Shown here one piece after another: positions 44,627 to 52,999 of a stretch of 64,000 nt of DNA. This DNA comes from Sphaerotilus natans. Lineage in GTDB: Bacteria; Pseudomonadota; Gammaproteobacteria; Burkholderiales; Burkholderiaceae_C. The first letter of the stretch is position 1. The number at the start of each line of letters is the position of its first letter. The notes beneath the pieces were generated by a model. That model was given only the letters and a program-made list of their open reading frames with translations, made no database searches and was not told where the DNA came from. Position numbers and translations under genes: made by a program. Where the stretch lies: positions 124,001 to 188,000 of the forward strand of contig NZ_FTMZ01000006.1 of NCBI RefSeq assembly GCF_900156335.1. Reading direction: 5' to 3'.

Positions 44627-45115
44627 ATGTACACCAAGTTCTGCGCCGGGCTGTCCCGGCTCAGCCTGATGCTGGCGGTCGCCGGCCTGATCGCCGTGGT
44701 GCTGTGCGTGCAGTACCAGGTGATCGGTCGCTACGTCTTCAACGACACCCCGACCTGGGCCGAGGCGCTGTCGATGCTGCTGGTGCTGTTCGTCACCGCG
44801 TTCGGGCTGGCGGTGGGCGTGCGCGATGCCGGCCACATCGGGCTCGAATCGATGGTGGCGCTGCTGCCGCAGGTCTGGCGTCATCGCATCGAGCTGCTCA
44901 TCCACGCGCTCGTCGGTCTGTTCGGTGCGCTGATGGTGCACGGCGGGTGGCGCTGGATGGCGGCCAAGTGGGGCGAGAAGAAGCCGATGCTGCCGGTGCC
45001 TGACGGCATCGACTATCTGCCACTGGTCATCGCCGGCGTGCTGATCGTGCTGTTCTCGATCGAGCACATCATCGCGCTGCTGCGCGGAGAGGACGTGGTG
45101 CCCGCATGGAACTGA
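44627..45115 (+). CDS. TRAP transporter small permease (DctQ family)
   Basis: A 162-residue protein with four membrane helices, including LMLAVAGLIAVVLCVQYQVI, SMLLVLFVTAFGLAVGV and the last YLPLVIAGVLIVLFSIEHII. The DctQ signature surrounds RYVFNDTPTWAEAL. It pairs with the large permease. It begins 16 bp after dctP and overlaps the next start by 10 bp. Confidence 0.92.
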   Translation: MYTKFCAGLSRLSLMLAVAGLIAVVLCVQYQVIGRYVFNDTPTWAEALSMLLVLFVTAFGLAVGVRDAGHIGLESMVALLPQVWRHRIELLIHALVGLFGALMVHGGWRWMAAKWGEKKPMLPVPDGIDYLPLVIAGVLIVLFSIEHIIALLRGEDVVPAWN

Positions 45116-46398
45116 CCATTCTCGCGGTGAGCTTCACCGTGCTGCTGCTGCTGGGCGTGCCGGTGGCCTTCGCCATCGGCCTGTCGTCGGTGGCGACGAT
45201 CCTGGCGGCGGGCCTGCCGATCGCCGTCGTCTTCCAGAAGATGGTCGGCGGCATGCAGGTCTTCAGCTTCCTGGCCATTCCCTTCTTCGTCTTCGCGGGC
45301 GAGCTGATGCTCTACGGCGGCATCGCCGAGCGCATCGTGCGCTTCGCCAACAGCCTGGTTGGCCATGTGAAGGGCGGCCTGGGCATGAGCAACGTGCTGG
45401 GCTGCACCATCTTCGGCGGCGTGGCCGGCTCGCCGCTGGCGGACGTGTCCGCGATCGGCTCGGTGATGATCCCGCTGATGAAGAAGGACGGCTACGACGC
45501 CGACTATGCGGTCAACGTCACCACCCACGCGGCGCTGGTCGGCGCCATCATGCCGACCTCGCACAACCTCATCATCTTCACGCTGGCGACGTCGGGCATC
45601 GCCTCGGTCAGCGTGCTGAGCCTGATGCTGGCCGGGCTGGTGCCCGCCATCCTGCTGACGCTGTGCAATCTGGCAGCAGCCTACTGGGTGGCGGTCAAGC
45701 GCGGCTATCCGGTGCGGCCGGGCGGCTTCGGCGGTTGGGCGGCGGTGCTGGCGGCCTTCCTGGCCTCGCTGCCGGGGCTGCTGGTGGTGGTGATCATTCT
45801 CGGTGGCATCCTGTCGGGCGCGTTCACCGCGACCGAGTCGGCCTCGATCGCGGTGGCCTGGGCCCTGCTGATCACGACGCTGGTCTACAAATCGCTCACC
45901 TGGGACAACTTCCTCAAGGCCTGCGCCAAGGCGTGCAAGACCACTGGCGTGGTGCTGCTGCTGATCGGCATCTCGGCGGCCTTCGGCTACTTCATGGCCC
46001 TCTACGAGGTGCCGCAGAAGACGGGCGAGCTGATGCAGTCGATCTCGACCGAGCCGTGGGTGATCTTCCTGATGATCAACCTGCTGCTGTTCGTGCTGGG
46101 CACCTTCCTGGACATGGCCGCGACCATCCTGATCTGCACGCCGATCTTCCTGCCCATCGCGATGCAGTTCGGCATGGACCCGGTGCAGTTCGGGATCATC
46201 ATGCTCATCAACTGCGCGCTCGGCCTCAACACCCCGCCGGTGGGCTCGGTGCAGTTCGTCGGCTGCGCCATCGGCGGCATCTCGGTCGGGCAGGTGATGC
46301 GCACCATCGGGCCGTTCTACGGCGCGCTGGCGGTGTGTCTGCTGCTGGTGACCTATGTGCCGGCCTTCTCGCTGTGGCTGCCCGGCCTCTTCAAGTGA
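45106..46398 (+). CDS. TRAP transporter large permease (DctM family)
   Basis: A 430-residue, roughly 12-helix sodium-coupled permease of the DctM/SiaT large-subunit type. Characteristic motifs include FLAIPFFVFAGELM, GGVAGSPLADVSAIGSVMIP and the late INCALGLNTPPVGSVQFVG. With the DctP and DctQ proteins it completes a three-part importer for a carboxylated sugar. The start overlaps the dctQ end, which couples translation. Confidence 0.94.
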   Translation: MELTILAVSFTVLLLLGVPVAFAIGLSSVATILAAGLPIAVVFQKMVGGMQVFSFLAIPFFVFAGELMLYGGIAERIVRFANSLVGHVKGGLGMSNVLGCTIFGGVAGSPLADVSAIGSVMIPLMKKDGYDADYAVNVTTHAALVGAIMPTSHNLIIFTLATSGIASVSVLSLMLAGLVPAILLTLCNLAAAYWVAVKRGYPVRPGGFGGWAAVLAAFLASLPGLLVVVIILGGILSGAFTATESASIAVAWALLITTLVYKSLTWDNFLKACAKACKTTGVVLLLIGISAAFGYFMALYEVPQKTGELMQSISTEPWVIFLMINLLLFVLGTFLDMAATILICTPIFLPIAMQFGMDPVQFGIIMLINCALGLNTPPVGSVQFVGCAIGGISVGQVMRTIGPFYGALAVCLLLVTYVPAFSLWLPGLFK

Positions 46399-46420
46399 TC
46401 GCGTCCCAGGAATTCCCCCG

Positions 46421-47251
46421 ATGCTGAGTTGTCCTGTTTCCCCGATCCGCTTCGGCCGGATCCTGCTGACCGGTGCGGCCGGCTATCTCGGCCGCGAGAT
46501 GCGCCCTCGCCTGAAGGCCTACTGCGACCAGCTGCGCCTGAGCGACCGCGAGCCGATGGCTCCGGCCACCGAGGGCGAGGAGACGATCGTCGCCGACCTG
46601 GCCGACCGCGCTGCGGTGCTTGCGTTGCTCGAGGGCGTCGATGCGGTCGTGCATCTCGGCGGCGTCTCGACCGAGCAGACCTGGGAGGCCATTCTCGACG
46701 GCAACATCGTCGGCATGGTCAACCTCTATGAAGCCGCGCGCCGCCATGGCGTCCGGCGCATCGTCTTCGCCAGCTCCAACCATGTCACCGGCTTCTATCG
46801 CCAGGACGAGGTCATCAGCCCGCGCGACCCGGTGCGCCCGGACGGCTTCTACGGCCTGTCCAAGGCCTTCGGCGAGAACCTGGCCCAGCTCTACTGGGAC
46901 CGTCACGGCATCGAGACCGTCAGCATCCGCATCGGCTCCTCGCTGCCGGCACCGACCACGCGGCGCATGCTGGCCACCTGGCTGAGCCTGGACGACACCG
47001 AACGGCTGATCGTCACGGGGCTGACCGCGCCGGTCGTGCGCCACACCGTCGTCTACGGCATGAGCGACAACGCCACGAGCTGGTGGGACAACACCTCGGC
47101 CCGTCATCTCGGCTACCGTCCGCAGGATCGCTCCGAGGTGTTCCGGCATCAGCTCGAAGCCGCCCAGCCGGTGCTGGACCGCGACGATCCGGCCGTCGTT
47201 CACCAGGGCGGCAAGTTCGTCCAGGACGGTCCCTTCTTCCGGGGCGAGTGA
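46421..47251 (+). CDS. udh: Uronate dehydrogenase (NAD-dependent)
   Basis: A 276-residue short-chain (extended SDR-like) dehydrogenase oxidising D-galacturonate or D-glucuronate to the aldarolactone. It has the N-terminal NAD-binding motif LLTGAAGYLG, catalytic FASSNHVTGFY and Tyr-x3-Lys in GFYGLSKAFGENLA. This matches known bacterial Udh proteins in length and motifs. ATG 46421 follows a modest purine-rich stretch; an earlier in-frame ATG overlaps dctM and is less likely. It sits directly after the TRAP transporter that probably brings in its substrate. Confidence 0.9.
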   Translation: MLSCPVSPIRFGRILLTGAAGYLGREMRPRLKAYCDQLRLSDREPMAPATEGEETIVADLADRAAVLALLEGVDAVVHLGGVSTEQTWEAILDGNIVGMVNLYEAARRHGVRRIVFASSNHVTGFYRQDEVISPRDPVRPDGFYGLSKAFGENLAQLYWDRHGIETVSIRIGSSLPAPTTRRMLATWLSLDDTERLIVTGLTAPVVRHTVVYGMSDNATSWWDNTSARHLGYRPQDRSEVFRHQLEAAQPVLDRDDPAVVHQGGKFVQDGPFFRGE

Positions 47252-47252
47252 C

Positions 47253-48215
47253 ATGACGGAGCCGCTGTCGCTGCGCTATCCCGATCCCGCCATCGAGATC
47301 CTGCACCCGGATTTCCTGAAGCTGCGTCTCTACAGCGCCAGTGTCGAGCGGCTGGCCACCGGGCTGCGCTGGGCCGAAGGACCGGTGTGGTTCGGCGACG
47401 GGCGCTTTCTGCTGCTGTCGGACATTCCGAACGACCGGGTGCTGCGCTGGGACGACTGCTCCGGCGCGGTGAGCGTGTTTCGCCAGCCTGCGAACAACGC
47501 CAACGGCCACGCGCGCGACGCGCAGGGGCGGCTGCTCACCTGCGAGCACCTGAGCCGTCGCGTCACGCGCACCGAGCATGACGGCCGCCTCACCGTGCTG
47601 GCGGATCACTTCGAGGGCGCCCGGCTGAACTCGCCCAACGACATCACGCTGTGCCGCCGCGACGGCGCGGTCTGGTTCACCGACCCGGATTTCGGGCTGC
47701 ACGGCCACTGGGAAGGCGAGCCCGGCACGCCGGAGCGACCGCACGCGGTCTACCGGATCGACGCGGCGAGCGGGCGCATCGACTGTGTGCTCGACGATCT
47801 TGCGGGGCCGAACGGGCTGGCGTTCTCGCCGGACGAGTCGGTGCTTTACGTGATCGAAAGCCGCGCCGCGCCGCACCGTCTGATCTGGGCCTGGGACCAC
47901 GCCGCCGACGGCACGCTGTCGAACAAGCGACTGCACGTCGATGCCGACGGGCCGGGAGCGCTGGACGGCATGGCTGTCGACGTGGCCGGCAATCTCTGGT
48001 GCGGCTTCGGGACCAGCGGCGCACCCGGCACCGAGGCCGCCGCTCTGGACGGCGTGCGCGTCTACGACCCGACAGGTCGCCCGATCGGCCACATCCACCT
48101 GCCCGAGCGCTGCGCCAACCTGTGCTTCGGCGGTGCCAAGGGCAACCGGCTGTTCATGGCCGCGAGCCATTCGCTGTACGCGCTGTACGTCAACACCACG
48201 GGTGCGGTGCGTTGA
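47253..48215 (+). CDS. SMP-30/gluconolactonase-family lactonase
   Basis: A 320-residue six-bladed beta-propeller. Metal ligands fit the SMP-30 pattern: Glu in RWAEGPVWF, Asn in GARLNSPNDITL and Asp in GALDGMAVDVAGNLWCG. In this setting it should hydrolyse the lactone made by uronate dehydrogenase to an aldaric acid, or act on another sugar lactone. It begins one base after the udh stop. The aldarate dehydratase that would follow is not in the window. Confidence 0.9.
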   Translation: MTEPLSLRYPDPAIEILHPDFLKLRLYSASVERLATGLRWAEGPVWFGDGRFLLLSDIPNDRVLRWDDCSGAVSVFRQPANNANGHARDAQGRLLTCEHLSRRVTRTEHDGRLTVLADHFEGARLNSPNDITLCRRDGAVWFTDPDFGLHGHWEGEPGTPERPHAVYRIDAASGRIDCVLDDLAGPNGLAFSPDESVLYVIESRAAPHRLIWAWDHAADGTLSNKRLHVDADGPGALDGMAVDVAGNLWCGFGTSGAPGTEAAALDGVRVYDPTGRPIGHIHLPERCANLCFGGAKGNRLFMAASHSLYALYVNTTGAVR

Positions 48216-48299
48216 GCAGAGCCTGACGCATTTCCCTCGGCGCCTGCTGCCGGTCCTGTGCCCTGGCCCTGCGCCGGGGCATTTTCGTCGTGAAGCCGC

Positions 48300-48328
48300 T
48301 TGCTGCTGCTGCACTCGCTCTTTAAAAT
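48300..48328 (+). promoter_or_regulatory. Candidate promoter of kdgK
   Basis: TTGCTG (48300-48305) and TAAAAT (48323-48328) are spaced by 17 bp. The -10 matches consensus at 5 of 6 positions and overlaps the left edge of the KdgR-type palindrome, so repressor binding would block it. Confidence 0.5.
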
Positions 48329-48344
48329 GAAATCATGTTTCATT
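48326..48344. promoter_or_regulatory. KdgR box upstream of kdgK
   Basis: AATGAAATCATGTTTCATT is a perfect inverted repeat with 7-bp arms (AATGAAA/TTTCATT) and 5-bp spacer. It fits the enterobacterial KdgR consensus, which I recall as AATGAAACAnTGTTTCATT. It ends 15 bp before the kdgK start and overlaps the candidate promoter. A KdgR-type regulator is encoded at 61420. Confidence 0.75.
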
Positions 48345-48359
48345 GAATTTGGAATAAAC

Positions 48360-49322
48360 ATGATTTCCCCGCAATCCCAAGCCTTCCGTGCGGTGCTGTT
48401 CGGCGAATGCATGCTGGAACTGCAGGGCCAGGCCTTCGGCGCGATGCAGCAGTCGTTCGGCGGCGACACGCTGAACACGGCGGCCTACCTGGCGCGCTGC
48501 AGCGCCAGCACCGGACTGGCGGTGGATTACGCCACCGCGGTCGGCGAAGACCCGCTGAGCACGGAGCTGCTGCGGCGCTGGGCGCAGGAGGGCATTGGCT
48601 GCACGCTGGTGCACCGGCATCCCCGGCGGCTGCCGGGCCTCTACCAGATCCAGGTCGACCCGCAGGGCGAACGCACCTTTCTCTACTGGCGCGACCAGAG
48701 TGCCGCGCGGGCCTACTTCGACGAGGCGCTCACTCCGCTGGAGGCGGCGGCCGACACGATCGACCTGCTCTACTTCAGCGGCATCAGCTTGGCGATCCTC
48801 GACGGCGACGGCCGCGACCGGCTGATCGCGCTGGCCGAGCGGCTGCGCGCACGCGGCGCACGGGTTGTCTTCGACAACAACTATCGGGCCCGCCTGTGGC
48901 CGGACCGCTCGATTGCGCAAGCCTGGTACGACCGCGCCTACCGCACGAGCACGCTGGCCTTGCTGACGCTGGACGACGAGATGCTGCTGCGCGGACTGAG
49001 CGGCGAGGCGCAAGGCCTGGACTTCGCCCATGCCCTGCCGGTCGAGGAGGTGGTGGTCAAGCGCGGGGCGCAGCCGAGCTGCGTGCGCATGAATCGCCAG
49101 GGCTGGACCGAGGTGCCGACCGTGCCGGTGGAGAGGGTTGTGGACACGACGGCCGCAGGCGATTCCTTCGGTGCGGGTTATCTGGCCGCCCGGCTCCAGG
49201 GGCTGGCGCCGGCCGAAGCGGCTGCGGCGGGCAACGCGCTGGCCGCCCGTGTCATCCAGCACCGCGGCGCCCTGATTCCCCATGCGGCGATGGCCGACCT
49301 GTGCGGCCGGCCATCGGTGTGA
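48360..49322 (+). CDS. kdgK: 2-dehydro-3-deoxygluconokinase KdgK
   Basis: A 320-residue PfkB-family kinase that phosphorylates 2-keto-3-deoxygluconate to KDPG for aldol cleavage. It shows the N-terminal GECMLEL and FGGDTLNTAAYLAR (substrate site), VVFDNNYRARLW and the catalytic C-terminal motif DTTAAGDSFGAGYLAARL with the Asp base. The DNNYR segment is characteristic of KdgK. ATG 48360 is chosen; upstream codons run through the palindromic operator and are not coding-like. It joins the isomerase (kduI/kduD) and possibly oxidative branches. Confidence 0.93.
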   Translation: MISPQSQAFRAVLFGECMLELQGQAFGAMQQSFGGDTLNTAAYLARCSASTGLAVDYATAVGEDPLSTELLRRWAQEGIGCTLVHRHPRRLPGLYQIQVDPQGERTFLYWRDQSAARAYFDEALTPLEAAADTIDLLYFSGISLAILDGDGRDRLIALAERLRARGARVVFDNNYRARLWPDRSIAQAWYDRAYRTSTLALLTLDDEMLLRGLSGEAQGLDFAHALPVEEVVVKRGAQPSCVRMNRQGWTEVPTVPVERVVDTTAAGDSFGAGYLAARLQGLAPAEAAAAGNALAARVIQHRGALIPHAAMADLCGRPSV

Positions 49323-49324
49323 AA

Positions 49325-49339
49325 CACACCGGCCGTGTG
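49325..49339. terminator. Possible bidirectional hairpin between convergent kdgK and porin genes
   Basis: CACACCGGCCGTGTG folds into a 5-bp CACAC/GTGTG stem with a CGGCC loop and nearly fills the 19-bp gap between the two stops. No T-run follows on either strand, so intrinsic termination is uncertain. Confidence 0.35.
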
Positions 49340-49341
49340 GA

Positions 49342-50349
49342 TCAGAAGTTGTAGCGCACGGCGGTCTCGTACTGCATCACCCCGTTGTCCACGGTGCCCT
49401 TGCGATAGCCATGGTGCGCCAGTGACAGGTTCAGCGACACCTGCTTGCTCAGCGGGTAGTGGTAGCCCAGACCCAGTCGGCGTTCGGCTGCACTGCCCAG
49501 CGCCGCGTTGTCATCGCGCTTCTGCCACGACACGCGCACTTGGCCTGGCCCGGCCGGAATCTGCGCTCCCAGCGTGAGAACGGTCTGCTCGCCGTTGTTG
49601 GCCACGTTCAGGTCGCTGGACTTCGCCCAGATGCCCATCAGCTTGACCACCTTGAAGTCATACGTGCCGGCCAGTGCCAGGGTCTTCCAGTCGTCGGTGG
49701 CACTGGCGTCGGTCTGGTAGGTGACCGAAGCCAGAACGGGGCCCTGAATGTAGTCGGCCTGAATGCCGGACACCCGCTTGCGCTGGGTCGCCGAGGCTTC
49801 GGACACCGCAGCGCCGAACGAGAACCCGCTCCAGCGCGGTGCCTGGTAGTACACAGTGTTGTCCCACTTGGCGACCAGCTTCGCGCCACGGCTGCCGTTG
49901 GAGGCCAGGCTGTCCCCCCCAAAGGCTTCGTAGCGGCCGGCGATGCCGTTGTTGTCGCCAGGCGAGCTGATGCGGCCCAGCGTGATCGAGCCGAACTGCT
50001 TGTGCCCGATGCCGACGAAGGCCTTGTCCTTCCACATCACGCCGTCCTGCACGCCGGTATCGGCCTTGAAGCGGTGTTCCAGGTTGAAGAAGGCGCTCAG
50101 ACCGCCGCCCAGATCTTCCGTGCCCCGGAATCCCAGACGGGCGGTGGAGCTGTCCTGCACCATGGCCTTGGTGTCTTCGCTGCTCTTGATGTCCTGGGCG
50201 TAGCGGCCTGCGCCCAGATCAACACGGCCATAAACGGTGACATTGCTGCCGCTGTTGGCGGATTGAGCCAAGGCAGGCAGGGCGGCGGTCAGTGCCAGCG
50301 GCAGAGCGAGCAGGGTCAGGCGGGCCGTGGGGCGAACGAAGAGGGTCAT
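49342..50349 (-). CDS. Outer-membrane porin (Gram-negative trimeric type)
   Basis: A 335-residue porin of the betaproteobacterial family, with signal peptide (cleavage near PALAQSANSG), first strand SNVTVYGRVDLGAG, the plug-region motif LGFRGTEDLGGGLSAFF and a terminal aromatic strand ending in Phe (YETAVRYNF). It lets small hydrophilic solutes cross the outer membrane. Placed among pectin genes, it may admit uronates or oligogalacturonides, a role played by KdgM in enterobacteria. CTGGAGACAGACC precedes the ATG. Confidence 0.93.
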   Translation of the reverse strand: MTLFVRPTARLTLLALPLALTAALPALAQSANSGSNVTVYGRVDLGAGRYAQDIKSSEDTKAMVQDSSTARLGFRGTEDLGGGLSAFFNLEHRFKADTGVQDGVMWKDKAFVGIGHKQFGSITLGRISSPGDNNGIAGRYEAFGGDSLASNGSRGAKLVAKWDNTVYYQAPRWSGFSFGAAVSEASATQRKRVSGIQADYIQGPVLASVTYQTDASATDDWKTLALAGTYDFKVVKLMGIWAKSSDLNVANNGEQTVLTLGAQIPAGPGQVRVSWQKRDDNAALGSAAERRLGLGYHYPLSKQVSLNLSLAHHGYRKGTVDNGVMQYETAVRYNF

Positions 50350-50620
50350 GGTCTGTCTCCAGAATCAATCGATGAATGAATCGACGGCGGATGCGCTGCA
50401 GGGCACGCACGCAGTCAAGCGCCGGCAGCGATCCAGGGCGAAGCCCGGGCGAAGGTCGTCCTGAAGCCGGAGGGCCTCATGGGACAGTCCATCGGGGGCG
50501 AGGGGGATGCGCCGTGGCGTCAGACCACAGACCAGGCCTCCGCGCCGGCACCCAGCAGGGATGCCGGACACTCACACCCGCAGCAGGCGGGATGGAGCGA
50601 GCGGAAGCGGGAAACCCGCG
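50350..50620. other. Intergenic region upstream of the porin gene
   Basis: 271 bp with no gene I can support. It must contain the porin promoter and the end of kdgF. An ATCGAT-centred, AT-rich patch (about 50363-50385) with repeated TGAATCGA-like words lies just before the porin start. I found no KdgR-like site here. Confidence 0.5.
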
Positions 50621-50992
50621 TCAGGCGAAGAAGTCGTCCCGCCGCGGTGAAAACATGTCGATGAGCTGGCTGGCGGGCTCCAGGGCGATGGCCTCATGCC
50701 AGACGGTCTTGGGGGCGACAAAAGCATCCCCGGCGCGCAGGACGCGGCGTGTCTGCCCCACCAGCACGTCGAACGAACCGGTCAGGACGTACACCACCTG
50801 ATCGTGCAGCTCGTGCGCGTGGGCCGTGCCGACACCGGCGCCCTGCTCGAAGCGCACCACAGCGCCCAGCAGTTCGGGTGTGTGTCCCAGGATCTTGCGT
50901 TCGATGCCAGGCGCCACCTGTTCCCAGGGGTGGTCTCCATCCAGGAAGAACGCAGGTGCAGGGTCGATGGACGGGGTGTCAGGAGGGTTCAT
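50621..50992 (-). CDS. kdgF: KdgF-like cupin, unsaturated uronate converting enzyme
   Basis: A 123-residue single cupin. Residues WEQVAPGIERKILGHTPELL, the metal site GTAHAHELHDQVVYVLTG and the ending IDMFSPRRDDF match KdgF, which speeds conversion of 4,5-unsaturated galacturonate to the linear keto form (DKI) used by KduI. ATG 50992 has AGGAGG-like bases nearby and leaves a normal KdgF length; an upstream TTG would add 14 residues. It diverges from kduI, so one promoter region serves both. Confidence 0.88.
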   Translation of the reverse strand: MNPPDTPSIDPAPAFFLDGDHPWEQVAPGIERKILGHTPELLGAVVRFEQGAGVGTAHAHELHDQVVYVLTGSFDVLVGQTRRVLRAGDAFVAPKTVWHEAIALEPASQLIDMFSPRRDDFFA

Positions 50993-51011
50993 GGTGTCAG
51001 CTTGATCAGCT

Positions 51012-51026
51012 TCGTTTTCAAAACGA
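51012..51026. promoter_or_regulatory. 15-bp perfect palindrome in the kdgF-kduI promoter region
   Basis: TCGTTTTCAAAACGA is a perfect inverted repeat with a single central base, 20 bp upstream of the kdgF start. It differs from the KdgR box and could be an operator for a second regulator (the LacI or GntR proteins nearby are candidates) or simply a palindrome in an AT-rich promoter. Confidence 0.45.
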
Positions 51027-51039
51027 CGTTCCAAAAAAA

Positions 51040-51068
51040 TTGCAATTTGCTTGCATGGGTGGCATTAT
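51040..51068 (+). promoter_or_regulatory. Candidate kduI operon promoter
   Basis: TTGCAA (51040-51045) and CATTAT (51063-51068) are spaced by 17 bp, 4 of 6 matches each. TATAAA at 51066-51071 is an alternative -10. Either would start transcription near 51076-51079, just before the KdgR box. Confidence 0.45.
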
Positions 51069-51084
51069 AAAGGACATGGAAAAA

Positions 51085-51103
51085 AATGAAACAGCAGTTC
51101 ATT
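51085..51103. promoter_or_regulatory. KdgR box at the head of the kduI operon
   Basis: AATGAAACAGCAGTTCATT has AATGAA/TTCATT arms and matches most positions of the enterobacterial KdgR consensus. It begins about 10 bp after the predicted transcription start and contains an in-frame ATG (51086). Repressor bound here would act as a block just downstream of the promoter. Confidence 0.7.
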
Positions 51104-51193
51104 AATAAAAGAGCGCTGTTTCTGGAAAACACCGAGTCATCGACTGACGACCACTTCACCCCGCGCACGGGGCATCTCGACAAGGAAACGATC

Positions 51194-52030
51194 TTGGACA
51201 TCCGCCAGCCCATCCACAGCGACCACGCCAAGACCCTGGACACCACCGGCCTGCGCCAGCAGTTCCTGCTGGACACGGTGTTCCAGCCCGGCGGCATGAC
51301 GCTGACCTACAGCCACATCGACCGCATCATCGTGGGCGGCATCCAGCCCGCCGAGGCGCCCGTGGTGTTCTCGCCCGAGCTCGGCAAGCACACCGGCACC
51401 GAGTTCTTCCTGGCCCGCCGCGAGATCGGCCTGATCAACATCGGCGGCGACGCGGTGGTGACGGTGGATGGCATGCGCTTCGAGGTGCTGCGCGAGGAGG
51501 CCCTCTACATCGGCGCCGGCGCGCGCGACGTGGCCTTCGAGAGCGTGAGCGCTGCCGATCCGGCCAAGCTCTACTTCAACAGCGCCCCGGCCCACACGAG
51601 CTACCCGACGCGCAAGATCACGCTGGAGCAGGCCTCGCCCGAGACGCTGGGCGAACCGAAGACCAGCAACCGCCGCACGATCTACAAGTACATCGTCCCG
51701 AACGTGCTGCCGACCTGCCAGCTGCTGATGGGCATGACCAAGCTCGAAGAAGGCAGCCTCTGGAACACCATGCCCTGCCACACGCACGAGCGGCGCATGG
51801 AGGTGTACTTCTACTTCAACATGAAGTCCGACGCTGTGGTCTTCCACATGCTGGGCCAGCCGCAGGAGACCCGCCACCTCGTGGTGCGCAACGAGCAGGC
51901 CGTGATCAGCCCGAGCTGGTCGATCCACTCCGGCGTGGGCACGCAGGCTTACACCTTCATCTGGGGCATGGTGGGCGAGAACCAGGTGTTCCCGGACATG
52001 GACCACGTGAAGATGACCGAGCTGCGCTGA
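51194..52030 (+). CDS. kduI: 5-dehydro-4-deoxy-D-glucuronate isomerase KduI
   Basis: KduI isomerises DKI (5-keto-4-deoxyuronate) to DKII in pectin breakdown. The sequence follows E. coli KduI closely ([29 protein letters not shown] with the Zn-binding His/Glu set, [20 protein letters not shown]). I place the start at TTG 51194. It gives 278 residues, the E. coli length as I recall it, beginning (M)[15 protein letters not shown], and has AAGGAA 7-12 bases upstream. The frame is open back to ATG 51086, which would add 36 residues unlike KduI and puts its start codon inside the KdgR box. The first gene of a long pectin operon. Confidence 0.92.
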   Translation: MDIRQPIHSDHAKTLDTTGLRQQFLLDTVFQPGGMTLTYSHIDRIIVGGIQPAEAPVVFSPELGKHTGTEFFLARREIGLINIGGDAVVTVDGMRFEVLREEALYIGAGARDVAFESVSAADPAKLYFNSAPAHTSYPTRKITLEQASPETLGEPKTSNRRTIYKYIVPNVLPTCQLLMGMTKLEEGSLWNTMPCHTHERRMEVYFYFNMKSDAVVFHMLGQPQETRHLVVRNEQAVISPSWSIHSGVGTQAYTFIWGMVGENQVFPDMDHVKMTELR

Positions 52031-52154
52031 GCCTGCGCGGTCCCTCCCGCGCCCCAGGCCCCTGACGGGCCGCCCCGAACCCGATCCTCCGACCTGTCGC
52101 CGGTGGCCTGATGCCGCTGCGAGGGGGCGGTCTTGTCCGAAAGTCCCTCGAGCC

Positions 52155-52937
52155 ATGACTTCCGCCATGTCTTCCACCTCCGCCGCCGCCTTCGACCTCA
52201 CCGGCAAGGTCGCCCTCGTCACCGGCTGCGATACCGGCCTGGGTCAGGGCATGGCCCTGGCCCTGGCCCGGGCTGGCGCCGACATCGTCGGCGTCAACAT
52301 CACCGAGCCCAGGGACACCATCGTCCGCATCGCCGAGACGGGCCGTCGCTTCATCGACGTGCGTGCCAACCTGTCCGATCTGTCGGTCATTCCCGATGTG
52401 CTCGGCCAGGCGGTCGCGGCGCTGGGTCGCATCGACATCCTGGTCAACAACGCCGGCATCATCCGCCGCGAGGATGCGCTGAAGTTCAGCGAGAAGGACT
52501 GGGACGACGTGATGAACCTGAACGTGAAGACGGTGTTCTTCATGGCGCAGGCCGTCGCGCGCCAGTTCATCGCGCAGGGCTCAGGCGGCAAGATCATCAA
52601 CATCGCCTCGATGCTGTCCTTCCAGGGCGGGGTGCGTGTGCCGTCCTACACCGCCTCGAAGAGCGGCGTGATGGGCATCACCCGCCTGATGGCCAACGAG
52701 TGGGCTGCGCACGGCATCAACGTCAATGCCATTGCCCCGGGCTACATGGCCACCAACAACACCGCGCAGCTGCGGGCCGACGAAAACCGCAACCAGGCCA
52801 TCCTGGAGCGCATCCCGGCCGGCCGCTGGGGCACGCCGGACGATCTGGCCGGCCCGGTGGTGTTTCTTGCCTCCCGCGCCGCGGACTATGTCAACGGCTA
52901 CACCCTGGCCGTGGACGGTGGCTGGCTGGCGCGCTGA
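52155..52937 (+). CDS. kduD: 2-dehydro-3-deoxy-D-gluconate 5-dehydrogenase KduD
   Basis: A 260-residue short-chain dehydrogenase reducing DKII to 2-keto-3-deoxygluconate with NAD(P)H. The cofactor motif is VTGCDTGLGQGMA, then NNAG (ILVNNAGIIRR) and the catalytic Ser/Tyr/Lys set in IASMLSFQGG and YTASKSGV. The DTGLGQG form of the Gly-rich loop is typical of KduD. It lies 124 bp after kduI and supplies substrate for KdgK. ATG 52155 or ATG 52167 could be used. Confidence 0.93.
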   Translation: MTSAMSSTSAAAFDLTGKVALVTGCDTGLGQGMALALARAGADIVGVNITEPRDTIVRIAETGRRFIDVRANLSDLSVIPDVLGQAVAALGRIDILVNNAGIIRREDALKFSEKDWDDVMNLNVKTVFFMAQAVARQFIAQGSGGKIINIASMLSFQGGVRVPSYTASKSGVMGITRLMANEWAAHGINVNAIAPGYMATNNTAQLRADENRNQAILERIPAGRWGTPDDLAGPVVFLASRAADYVNGYTLAVDGGWLAR

Positions 52938-52999
52938 CGCCTGTTCGACAAACGCGCAGCCCCGTCCTCGCCGGCGTGCGGCTGCCAGGAGACAAGATC

